Shown here: positions 19,135 to 26,352 of the stretch, in pieces
How the letters are laid out: every line of letters starts with the position of its first letter
Numbering within the stretch: position 1 is the stretch's first letter
NCBI GenBank assembly: GCA_021531775.1
Contig: JAFBIU010000020.1
Location: 1 to 64,000 of the forward strand
Direction of reading: 5' to 3'
Origin: Parabacteroides distasonis
GTDB taxonomy: Bacteria > Bacteroidota > Bacteroidia > Bacteroidales > Tannerellaceae
DNA length: 64,000 nt
Position numbers and translations under genes: made by a program
Notes under the pieces: generated by a model
What the model was told of the DNA's origin: nothing
What the model saw: the letters and a program-made list of their open reading frames with translations, nothing else
The model's database searches: none

Positions 19135-20447
19135 TGTTCCTTCGCCCAATTTCTAAAATCCTGAATCGCTCTAAACAACACACCGGCCTCACCCCGGAAC
19201 GTACCGGATCCGGAAGGTTTGCCGTCACGCGCATACCATTCATAGAACCCCTGGTTCTTCACCACACGTTCAAACATCGGACGAGCCTCCTCGTAAGCCT
19301 CCTCCACCAGTCCATTCCGAATCAGTTGCTGAATCATACGACCACCAAACCAAGTCCAATCTCCTCCGTTCTGGTAACCGTACGGATACATCCCCTTGTT
19401 CTGGAAGAAACCCTCCGGATAGGGCGGATAAACCGTCAAACCAATCGTAGGAGCACCTGAAGCCTTCACATTGGCCACCATGGCTTGGTTCACCGCCACA
19501 ATCTCCTCTTGTGTCAACAGTCCTGCTTCGATGGCCACGGCCGTTCCTCCATGATAATGAATCTGATTCTCATCAAAGTCAGCCGGGAAGGGAGAATCCT
19601 TCAGATAGATATGCGGTATGAACTTCTGGTGTTTGGCATCCCACAAATGCAAACGGATATTCGACTTGATCTGATCCCGGACAGCGGTCCAACGGGCACG
19701 AGCCTCTTCATCCGAAGTCATCTCCAAGAAATGGTTGATGGCGATCACAAAGAAAGCATTGTCATAAATATCCAGACAGCGGTGTGAGTTCGCATCCAAC
19801 TCAACGCCCCAGGGATGTTCCGGCTGTACATCACCCCAATCGGCAGTTGTGGCTCCCCACAACAGGCCATGTTCAGCATCATACCGTTCGTTCATTAGAA
19901 ACTCCAGTGCTCCCTCCAAACGGTCAATCACCCGCTTACCAGCCACCTCTTCTTGCAGAAAGGCCCGATTACCGCTCTTTTGGACATAACGCCAGACGGC
20001 CTGAATCAATGAAGCCTCATGATCAGTCTCAACCGTATTCTTATGGGCAGCATAACGAGGCTCCAGTGGGGTTCGACGATATTTATAGCCTCCCTCCACA
20101 TCTTTCGCCTTCGAAGCATCGATGAAACCATCTACAATCTCTCCATTATCTCCTTGAAACCGGAAGAAGGTCAACAGATTATCTTGAATCAAACTATCAG
20201 GCATCTCCTCCATAGCCAATTCAATAAAGGTATTGTAGTCACGAATCCAGACCTCCCCGTAGCCATCACCGGCATTGAATCCACCCTTCACTACCTCTCG
20301 TGCCATCTGTTCCACACGCGTCATCAAGGTATCATTCAAAATCTGTTCGGCCAACGTTGCGGACCGATTTGACGATGTGGGTGCTTGGCAAGCCATACAA
20401 AGCCATCCTAACAGGCCAGCCCCCATCCATTTCCATTGTTTTATCAT
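19131..20447 (-). CDS. Six-hairpin glycosidase-like lipoprotein, paralogue 1
   Basis: The product is 438 residues with a lipobox (LCMAC, Cys20). It is rich in helices, as in (alpha/alpha)6-barrel glycosidases. I do not recognise an exact family. Motifs in order are VWIRDYNTFIELA, KNTVETDHEASLI, GLLWGATTADWGDVQP, HYHGGTAVAIEAGLL and QNGGDWTWFGGRMIQQLI. Their order resembles the WLRDS, EVDS and FRPSDD elements of GH125 alpha-1,6-mannosidases, but the residues differ. It sits between manA and the ROK gene, so action on a mannoside is plausible. A paralogue lies at 23895. Confidence 0.8.
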   Translation of the reverse strand: MIKQWKWMGAGLLGWLCMACQAPTSSNRSATLAEQILNDTLMTRVEQMAREVVKGGFNAGDGYGEVWIRDYNTFIELAMEEMPDSLIQDNLLTFFRFQGDNGEIVDGFIDASKAKDVEGGYKYRRTPLEPRYAAHKNTVETDHEASLIQAVWRYVQKSGNRAFLQEEVAGKRVIDRLEGALEFLMNERYDAEHGLLWGATTADWGDVQPEHPWGVELDANSHRCLDIYDNAFFVIAINHFLEMTSDEEARARWTAVRDQIKSNIRLHLWDAKHQKFIPHIYLKDSPFPADFDENQIHYHGGTAVAIEAGLLTQEEIVAVNQAMVANVKASGAPTIGLTVYPPYPEGFFQNKGMYPYGYQNGGDWTWFGGRMIQQLIRNGLVEEAYEEARPMFERVVKNQGFYEWYARDGKPSGSGTFRGEAGVLFRAIQDFRNWAKEQ

Positions 20448-20461
20448 TACTAGTTGTATTT

Positions 20462-22207
20462 TTATGATTTAAATCGAATTGATGCTTTTATCGTACCACA
20501 CGTTTGTCCTACCGATGGACCTGTCGGACGTATGGTATAATCTCCAACTGCTGCCGGGATGATGAAGGTCTCGGCATAATGTACCTCAAACGGTTCAAAA
20601 GCATGGGTCGGACTCTCCACCAACAGGGCTTCCCCTTGAATTACATTCAATACATTCACACTATGAGCCGTTGTATGAGAGACCTTTTTCGTGAACCAAT
20701 GGCGACGCGTCTCGATAAACTCATTTTCATGCAGTCCCGTACGCTCTTCCTGCCATCCATCACCTTGAGCTACGGGCTCTACCTGATTGATCAGCTGTTG
20801 CCGTGCAAAATCGGTCTGCCGTTCCCATTGGATCACCTTCGAACCATGTCCGATATTGATGGGACGCGGACGTCCATCCAATCCTAAACGACCCCAATCC
20901 CATAACTTAAAGGTAAAGATGCTGGGTGTTGAACTGATCTCCAAGACCATGGCACCTGCACCTGAACAATGGATCGTGCCACCGGGTATCAGGAAATGAT
21001 CATGTCGTTTGGCTGGCCACTGATTGACATAGCGTTCCACTTCGAAAGGTTCGCCCGTCTCTTGTGAATGCTGCAAGGCCGTAATCATCTCCTCCGGATT
21101 CACACCCGTCTTCAAGCCCAAGAAAACGGTTGCTCCTTCTTCGGCATCCAACAGATAATAGCTCTCGTCTTGGGTATAATAAATACCAAATGTATCCCGG
21201 ATGTATTGTGTGGTCGGATGAACCTGTAAACTCAAATTTCCACCACCGATGGTATCCAAGAAATCGAAACGTATGGGGAAGTCTTGACCAAAACGTGCCT
21301 CCACAGGACCACCCAACAGGGCACGAGTCTGATAAAAAACGACATTATTGGAGGGCATCTCGAACAGGGTATCAGCTACTTTCAGATAAAGACTGTTCTC
21401 CTCCGGCACACAGTCGAAACACCATCCGAAATTGGCTTTCGAGCGATCCAGATCACACACCTCCTTCATCCATTGGCCACCCCAAGGAGCCGGATCAAAG
21501 AAGGGAACGACACGAAACGGTTGATGGGCGGTCTTTACCAATCCCTGACGCAACGTCTCACCCGTAATCAGTTTCGGTTCGTGGGGCTGGTGCGTATCTA
21601 ACCAATAGTCAGCCTTGGGCAACAACTGTTTCTTCAGATCGTCACAAACGATCCAATCGATGAAATAGCCTCTTTTATAATGTAAGGAAGGCTCCTCCTC
21701 TTGATTCTGTACCCCTAAGCCGGTTATCTCTTTTCGACGTGAACGCATCTGGATTTCCCAACGGGCCATATCCACATAGACCAAGCGATCTGCTTGTGGA
21801 GCGACACAGGCAGCTCCATGTCCATAGACAATCACCAGACCTTGAGCCACCAACAAAGCTTCCCGGCAAGCCATGACCTTATCTGCATCCAGATAGTCAA
21901 CATAGGAGAAATGGGCACGACGACCAAACAGACGATCATCCGTCAAATAGGGATGGGTCATTGCCCGGATCTCCGTTTCCGGTTTAAAGAGATGCTCTGT
22001 ATCCACAAACAGTGAAGGCTTTAATTGTTTGAATGCTTCACGCAACTCCTCGTGATGGACACCTTGATAACACTCCACCACCAATACACAGCGAGCTCCG
22101 ACTGCTTGACAAGCAGCCGACAATTCCTCTCTTACAGCATCCCAGCCCTGCCAAAGCGTACCTTGAACCACCGTAGCCGGATGCTTATCATAATTACTTG
22201 TTCGCAT
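20462..22207 (-). CDS. manA: Class I mannose-6-phosphate isomerase with N-terminal extra domain
   Basis: The product is 581 residues from the ATG at 22207; a start 19 codons upstream would lie before the promoter box. The C-terminal part (about 220-581) is a type I phosphomannose isomerase: PWGGQWM, NLSLQVHPT with the zinc-ligand Gln/His, GGTIHCSGAGAMVLEIS and a cupin-like tail. It interconverts mannose-6-P and fructose-6-P. The first ~210 residues form a separate domain ending around a duplicated-looking kinase-type fold (GLVIVYGHGA...DRLVYVDMARWEIQMR) with no intact P-loop. It is the first gene of the operon, 14 bp before the six-hairpin gene. Confidence 0.88.
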   Translation of the reverse strand: MRTSNYDKHPATVVQGTLWQGWDAVREELSAACQAVGARCVLVVECYQGVHHEELREAFKQLKPSLFVDTEHLFKPETEIRAMTHPYLTDDRLFGRRAHFSYVDYLDADKVMACREALLVAQGLVIVYGHGAACVAPQADRLVYVDMARWEIQMRSRRKEITGLGVQNQEEEPSLHYKRGYFIDWIVCDDLKKQLLPKADYWLDTHQPHEPKLITGETLRQGLVKTAHQPFRVVPFFDPAPWGGQWMKEVCDLDRSKANFGWCFDCVPEENSLYLKVADTLFEMPSNNVVFYQTRALLGGPVEARFGQDFPIRFDFLDTIGGGNLSLQVHPTTQYIRDTFGIYYTQDESYYLLDAEEGATVFLGLKTGVNPEEMITALQHSQETGEPFEVERYVNQWPAKRHDHFLIPGGTIHCSGAGAMVLEISSTPSIFTFKLWDWGRLGLDGRPRPINIGHGSKVIQWERQTDFARQQLINQVEPVAQGDGWQEERTGLHENEFIETRRHWFTKKVSHTTAHSVNVLNVIQGEALLVESPTHAFEPFEVHYAETFIIPAAVGDYTIRPTGPSVGQTCGTIKASIRFKS

Positions 22208-22234
22208 ACTTATACATTCATTGTAGTTTCTTGG

Positions 22235-22242
22235 CAAAGGTA
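22235..22242 (-). promoter_or_regulatory. -7 box TACCTTTG for the manA operon
   Basis: The minus-strand TACCTTTG lies 27 nt before manA. The -33 position reads TGG rather than TTG, a weak element that would suit activator dependence. Confidence 0.6.
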
Positions 22243-22262
22243 GCAGTAGTGCTGCAATCTCC

Positions 22263-22303
22263 ATAGAGCATTTTTTCTGATTTTCCTATACAATCTTACG
22301 ATT
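22263..22303 (-). promoter_or_regulatory. Putative activator site upstream of the manA operon
   Basis: This element begins (plus strand) ATAGAGCATTT. It matches 28 of 35 positions, ungapped, with the element at 25262. In both cases exactly 20 nt separate it from the -7 box and it abuts the -33 position. Such conservation in otherwise unrelated spacers suggests a shared regulator-binding site, most simply for the AraC protein encoded next door. Confidence 0.65.
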
Positions 22304-22320
22304 TAGTAAGCGAAAATTCG

Positions 22321-22328
22321 TAAGTTTG
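22321..22328 (+). promoter_or_regulatory. -7 box TAAGTTTG for the AraC gene
   Basis: TAAGTTTG lies 28 nt before the ATG at 22357, divergent from the manA promoter. Confidence 0.5.
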
Positions 22329-22356
22329 TACGGTAGATAAACTAAAACAGACTCGT

Positions 22357-23259
22357 ATGGCACGCATCAAGGAGGGATTCAAAGGTGAAAAGGTCGTTTC
22401 ATTGCCGGAAGATCTATTGCAGACCTACAGCAAAGACCCTTTGATCGGGAATTTATACCCCCGGAAAATTGGGTATTTTCCCCGTGTACACTACCACTAT
22501 GTCCAAAAGCCCCAGGGATGTGACTACTGCATGCTGATCTATTGTGTCGGAGGAAAAGGTTGGTGTAAAATCGAAGATGTAACCTATCAGATCGTTCAAG
22601 ACCAGTACATCCTCCTGCCGGCACACAAGCCCTATTCGTTTGGAGCTGATAATTTTGAGCCCTGGACAATCTATTTCCTGCATTTCCGAGGAACCTTGAG
22701 TGGCCAATTCTTCACCAAACAGCAGGGGCCGCAAACGATATTACCCGGGAAACACTCGCGACTGCAGGAGCGCATCCAATTGTTCGAAGAGATTTATCAG
22801 AAGTTTGCGATGGGATATATTCAAGAATACATGGCCTATGCCTCGTTATGTCTCTATCAACTGTTGGGGTCCTTCGTCTATCTAGAACAATACTGCTATA
22901 CAATGCACACCCCTCAGACCAAAGAGGTCTCTTTTGCAACGCGCGTCATCCATTATATGCAAGAGAACCTGCAACGAGATCTGGAATTGAAGCAATTAGC
23001 CGATAATTTCAAATACTCACCTTCCCATTTTTCCGTCTTATTTCAGAAGGAAACAGGTGTGTCGCCCATCAACTATTTCATTCGTCTGAAAATGCAAAAG
23101 GCCTGTCAATATTTGGAATTATCCCGCATGAAAATCTTTGAAATCTCCCAAATGTTAGGCTTTGATGAACCGGCCTATTTCTCTCGGTTGTTTACGAAAG
23201 TCATAGGAATGACTCCTACAGCCTATCGGAAACAGGAATCGGAACATCCCCTACGTTAA
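22357..23259 (+). CDS. AraC family transcriptional regulator
   Basis: The product is 300 residues. The N-terminal cupin-type sensing domain includes GGKGWCKIEDVTYQIVQDQYILLPAHKPYSF. The C-terminal double HTH (about 205-300) has LQRDLELKQLADNFKYSPSHFSVLFQKETGVSPINYFI and MKIFEISQMLGFDEPAYFSRLFTKVIGMTPTAYRK. This layout is that of cytoplasmic sugar-responsive activators such as AraC/XylS. It is divergent from the manA-GH92 operon and probably controls it and the six-hairpin gene at 23895. The ligand is unknown. Confidence 0.93.
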   Translation: MARIKEGFKGEKVVSLPEDLLQTYSKDPLIGNLYPRKIGYFPRVHYHYVQKPQGCDYCMLIYCVGGKGWCKIEDVTYQIVQDQYILLPAHKPYSFGADNFEPWTIYFLHFRGTLSGQFFTKQQGPQTILPGKHSRLQERIQLFEEIYQKFAMGYIQEYMAYASLCLYQLLGSFVYLEQYCYTMHTPQTKEVSFATRVIHYMQENLQRDLELKQLADNFKYSPSHFSVLFQKETGVSPINYFIRLKMQKACQYLELSRMKIFEISQMLGFDEPAYFSRLFTKVIGMTPTAYRKQESEHPLR

Positions 23260-23267
23260 GAGGTGGG

Positions 23268-23286
23268 TTCCACACATCATGTGGAA
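23268..23286. promoter_or_regulatory. Perfect dyad TTCCACA-N5-TGTGGAA
   Basis: A 7-bp perfect inverted repeat lies just after the AraC stop codon. It is centred about 157 bp upstream of the predicted start of the sigma-54-type transcript, a distance used by enhancer-binding proteins. It could instead be a 3' hairpin of the AraC mRNA, but no T run follows. Confidence 0.4.
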
Positions 23287-23407
23287 TATATCTACACAAA
23301 TACACACGAATCCACAGTAGCATCCGAATAGGTTGTCCTGGGATAGAATAGAGCAAAATTCTATATATCTGCTATTTAAATAAATTCTCGCTCACAAAGA
23401 AGATGTT

Positions 23408-23423
23408 TGGCACACCCTTTGCA
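23408..23423 (+). promoter_or_regulatory. Sigma-54 (RpoN)-type promoter TGGCACACCCTTTGCA
   Basis: The site matches the sigma-54 consensus TGGCACRNNNNTTGCW at every fixed position, with the obligatory 10 bp between GG and GC. The expected start is near 23434. A 9-bp inverted repeat, ATTCTCGCT (23384-23392) and AGCGAGAAT (23424-23432), flanks it. No protein gene follows on this strand; a hairpin-rich stretch with a terminator does. Confidence 0.72.
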
Positions 23424-23433
23424 AGCGAGAATG

Positions 23434-23546
23434 ATATACACAACTATATTAGAGAGTAATGGTTTTATAGGTCTTTTTAAGCCTTCCCTCTAAAAGGCCT
23501 ATAAGCGAGAGTAAGCTTGTGAAGTGATTCACGAGCTTATTTTTTG
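23434..23546 (+). ncRNA. Candidate small RNA driven by the sigma-54-type promoter
   Basis: The predicted transcript is about 112 nt, from 12 nt past the promoter GC to the T run. It contains a 12-bp stem (23466-23477 with 23492-23503, one G-U pair) with a 14-nt C/U-rich loop containing CCTTCCCTCT. An intrinsic terminator hairpin follows. No reading frame longer than a few codons exists on this strand. The C/U-rich loop is the kind of single-stranded seed that pairs with purine-rich translation start regions. The start, size and expression are predictions. Confidence 0.6.
23513..23546 (+). terminator. Terminator of the candidate small RNA
   Basis: AAGCTTGTGAA pairs with TTCACGAGCTT (10 of 11 positions) around GTGA, then six T. 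Convergent gene remnants end 16 bp beyond. Confidence 0.85.
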
Positions 23547-23562
23547 TCGCTACACGTCTCAA

Positions 23563-23880
23563 TTACCTAATTCCTATTTTTCTCGCATAGCGCAATTGGA
23601 TCATTTGGTTGTCTTCCATCGTTAAATGAATGGAACGTCCTTTCACGACAGCCTTATGCGGTTCAATCAGTTGGCCCTGCCAGACAGCCATTGCAAGCGG
23701 AAATGAACCTTGCGCCAACACTTCTTCGCTGCCAATGCGAATCGAACGGTAATGTCCCGTCTCTGACAGTGTCACTTGCATCGAACCCGATTTCATCAAG
23801 TAGTCCTCAGCGGATACTCCCACTGAAATCAGACACACTACCAAGAGTGCCCAACATTTAAATAGTATATTTCGCTTCAT
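23563..23880 (-). pseudogene. Truncated secreted protein, N-terminal fragment
   Basis: The product is 105 residues with a clear signal peptide (cleavage near VSAED). A beta-rich segment follows (YLMKSGSMQVTLSETGHYRSIRIGSEEVLA...), which looks like the N-terminal domain of a much larger carbohydrate-active protein. It ends abruptly after RYARKIGIR. The gene lies 14 bp after the second six-hairpin gene and is probably a decayed second cistron of that operon. An intact small secreted protein is the alternative. I cannot name the parent family. Confidence 0.55.
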
Positions 23881-23894
23881 ATCAGACTTGAAAT

Positions 23895-25202
23895 TTAGAG
23901 ATTTTCGTGTACCTGTTTACTCCACTCCCGAAATTGCTGGATTGCCTTGGCCAACACACCGGCAGATCCCTTGAAATGGCCGGATCCACTGGGCTGGTTA
24001 CCCTGTCCATACCATTCAAAGAAGCCTTGATTCTGAATGACACGATCTAACATCGGACGCACTTCGGCATACGCCTCTTCGACCATGCCATGACTGATCA
24101 GCTGTTGAATCATGCGGCCACCGAACCAGGTCCAGTCGCCTCCATTTTGATAAATATAGGGATGTGCCATACCTCCCCGAAACAAACCTTCCGGATAGGT
24201 CGGATAGAGTGTCAGACCAATACTGGGCATACCCGACAAACGAACATTCTCCAACATCTGGGCATTGACCGTACGGATCTCTTCATCCGACAACAGACCT
24301 GCCTCAATGGCCACCGCTGTTCCACCATGATAATGAATGTCGTTTTCATCAAAACCCGCCGGAATAGGCGACTCATCCAAATAAATATGAGGAATGAACT
24401 TTTGCCGTTTCGTATCCCACAAATGTGTACGGACATTTTGGGCGATCTCCTGGTGCAATTGTTTCCAGGCCTTCTGTTGGGTGGGATCGTCCGTCATCTC
24501 CTGCAAAGCCTCCAAAGCCAACAGGAACATCGCATTGTCATAGACATCAATGGCCCGATTGGACAATTCATTCATGTCACATCCGAAATCATCATTCGGT
24601 TGCACGTCTCCCCAATCAGCCGTCATGGCACCAAACAACAGACCATGCTTCGCATCGTAACGCTCCCGCATGAGGTAGTTCACCATCCCCTCCATCCGTT
24701 GCAAGACTGTCCGCCCTGCCACTTCAGCCTGCAGGATTGAACGGTCACCCGTCTTTTGAATGTATTTGCGCACGATCAAGATCAGGGAACTCTCCTGATC
24801 CGTTTCAACCGTATTCTTGAAAGCGACATGATCCGGTGCCGCCTCCGAATAGTAAGGTGTATCATCATACCAGGTAAAATCCTTTTTGAGTACATAACCA
24901 TCGATCATCTCATCATTAGGCTGTTGCAAAGCGAAGAAAAGCAGAATCGCTTCGCGCAACACCTGATGATCCGTCTCCTCACAGGCCGTCTCAATAAAAG
25001 TATTCATGTCGCGAGCCCAAATCTGGGAATAACCACTACCGGCATTCAAGCCGCTACGAATCACGGCACGTGCCATACTATCTACCATACACAAGGTAGA
25101 ATCACGATCAATCTGAGTGGCCAGTTGTTCATGTGGATTCGTTGAAGAACAAGCCAGCAGTGTACCCAAGCAGACCCCGAACAGTCCTATTTTTCCTTTC
25201 AT
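23895..25202 (-). CDS. Six-hairpin glycosidase-like lipoprotein, paralogue 2
   Basis: The product is 435 residues with a lipobox (LLACS, Cys18). It is clearly paralogous to the product of 19131-20447. It shares KNTVETDxESSL, GAMTADWGDVQP, FIPHIYLxxSPxPAxFDEN, HYHGGTAVAIEAGLL and the identical QNGGDWTWFGGRMIQQLI. The first motif here is IWARDMNTFIETA. Acidic residues in the D(Y/M)N, ETD and ADWGD motifs are kept in both and are candidate catalytic residues. It has its own promoter and the shared operator at 25262. Confidence 0.8.
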   Translation of the reverse strand: MKGKIGLFGVCLGTLLACSSTNPHEQLATQIDRDSTLCMVDSMARAVIRSGLNAGSGYSQIWARDMNTFIETACEETDHQVLREAILLFFALQQPNDEMIDGYVLKKDFTWYDDTPYYSEAAPDHVAFKNTVETDQESSLILIVRKYIQKTGDRSILQAEVAGRTVLQRMEGMVNYLMRERYDAKHGLLFGAMTADWGDVQPNDDFGCDMNELSNRAIDVYDNAMFLLALEALQEMTDDPTQQKAWKQLHQEIAQNVRTHLWDTKRQKFIPHIYLDESPIPAGFDENDIHYHGGTAVAIEAGLLSDEEIRTVNAQMLENVRLSGMPSIGLTLYPTYPEGLFRGGMAHPYIYQNGGDWTWFGGRMIQQLISHGMVEEAYAEVRPMLDRVIQNQGFFEWYGQGNQPSGSGHFKGSAGVLAKAIQQFREWSKQVHENL

Positions 25203-25233
25203 TGCTTTGTATATGAGAATTATTAATCAGCGG

Positions 25234-25262
25234 CAAAATTACGGGGATAAAACGAATTGCAA
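25234..25262 (-). promoter_or_regulatory. Promoter TTG-N18-TAATTTTG for paralogue 2
   Basis: The minus strand carries TTG at 25262-25260 and TAATTTTG at 25241-25234, 31 nt before the start codon. It is a good match to the Bacteroidetes promoter pattern. Confidence 0.65.
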
Positions 25263-25303
25263 TAGAGCATTTCTTTTGAATTTCTTGCACTATCTTTTGG
25301 ATT
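25262..25303 (-). promoter_or_regulatory. Putative activator site, copy 2
   Basis: This is the counterpart of the element at 22263, with the same ATAGAGCATTT start and later ATCTT block and an identical 20-nt spacing to its -7 box. It occurs 60 nt upstream of the six-hairpin paralogue 2 start. Confidence 0.65.
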
Positions 25304-25311
25304 GTCTATAA

Positions 25312-25381
25312 AAGAAAAAAGCCATCCATCACGGACAGCCAATTTCCATTGTTAACCTTAAATCTAATACCATGAAAAACA
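25312..25381 (-). ncRNA. Candidate short RNA with terminator and 14-codon ORF
   Basis: The minus-strand box TATATTTG at 25394-25387 would start a transcript near 25381. About 45 nt later GGCTGTCC pairs (with G-U pairs) with GGATGGCT, followed by TTTTTTC, giving an intrinsic terminator. The ~70-nt RNA contains ATG...TGA at 25373-25329 encoding MVLDLRLTMEIGCP, whose stop falls inside the terminator stem, as in attenuator leader peptides. It may be a small RNA, or an attenuated leader of the gene at 25202. No -33 TTG is seen at the right distance. Confidence 0.5.
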
Positions 25382-25386
25382 CGATG

Positions 25387-25394
25387 CAAATATA
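25387..25394 (-). promoter_or_regulatory. -7 box TATATTTG for the candidate short RNA
   Basis: The minus-strand TATATTTG lies between the lipoprotein gene at 25483 and the candidate short RNA. Confidence 0.45.
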
Positions 25395-25482
25395 GGCAGT
25401 TTATGTTATATAGCATAATTCAACAGCACAATTCTGCATCTCATTAACATAGTTTAGAATATACAGGGTATTAAAGTGAAAA

Positions 25483-26307
25483 TTACTTCAATTTCCCGGC
25501 TAAATATTCAATCTTTTTCGTTGCTTTGTCCTTCTCCTTGATCATCTGATTCACATCACTGAGCAAAACAGCCAAGTCGTAGGTGGCCAACAGAGCCTTC
25601 TTGTCAGCATCTGCCAAATAAATCGTATAGGGTTTGCCTCCTGTATATTCCACCTTGATACGCTCCTTCGGATTGGCATAAATCAGTTTGATGGCATCCA
25701 TTCCCTTATCACCCTGGTAAGTCACTACTTCTGTCGTATGACCCAAGTCCTTAAAGTGGTAATTAAGTCCGCCATCATAGGGAATCGAAGCGGTTTCTGC
25801 TGAGATTCCATCCTTCAGACTCAACTTGATGCCGGTATGATTGATGGGCTGTGCCCCATAATAGACACTGGCCAAGTACATCTCGCCCTTTTCATTCACA
25901 CCACAGCGGATGTAGCAACGTTGTACATTCCGTTCCACCGTCTGCTGTTTCCAAACAAAGGTACCCACCTCTTCATAGGCCGAATCCTTCTCAAAGGTAA
26001 AACCACTGTTCTTCACACTATCGGCCTCCTGAAGTCGGATGGGAATCAAACTATCACAAAAAGCAATATTACGCTCAGCCTCCTTCCATTCTACCTGCCG
26101 CATCAACGTCAACGCCTCACGCAGCACCTTCACCTCTTTCGGATAGGCAGCCCTCAGGGAGTCGATCTCATTTTTGGCCGCAAAATAGGAGGCCTCTTCA
26201 TACAGAGCCTTGGCCCGATCCAAACGTGCCTGTGCCGCTTTTTCATCTGAATGGCAACTTGCCAACAGACAGAGGCACAACATTCCAAAACCTATTCTCT
26301 TGATCAT
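25483..26307 (-). CDS. Hypothetical lipoprotein with N-terminal coiled coil
   Basis: The product is 274 residues from the ATG at 26307; an in-frame ATG six codons earlier is also possible. The lipobox is LLASC (Cys17). Residues ~25-90 are strongly helical and charged, and further helix lies at the C-terminus (LLSDVNQMIKEKDKATKKIEYL). A beta-rich middle lies between. I recognise no named family; size and pattern match lipoproteins common in Bacteroidales. It is monocistronic. Confidence 0.75.
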   Translation of the reverse strand: MIKRIGFGMLCLCLLASCHSDEKAAQARLDRAKALYEEASYFAAKNEIDSLRAAYPKEVKVLREALTLMRQVEWKEAERNIAFCDSLIPIRLQEADSVKNSGFTFEKDSAYEEVGTFVWKQQTVERNVQRCYIRCGVNEKGEMYLASVYYGAQPINHTGIKLSLKDGISAETASIPYDGGLNYHFKDLGHTTEVVTYQGDKGMDAIKLIYANPKERIKVEYTGGKPYTIYLADADKKALLATYDLAVLLSDVNQMIKEKDKATKKIEYLAGKLK

Positions 26308-26352
26308 TGTATATGATTTAATCATTATTACTATATTAATGTATTTGTCCGC

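Noticed and set aside
19131-20447. Naming the six-hairpin protein GH125 outright
   Set aside because: Motif order is similar, but the WLRDS and FRPSDD motifs of GH125 are not present, so only a distant resemblance can be claimed.
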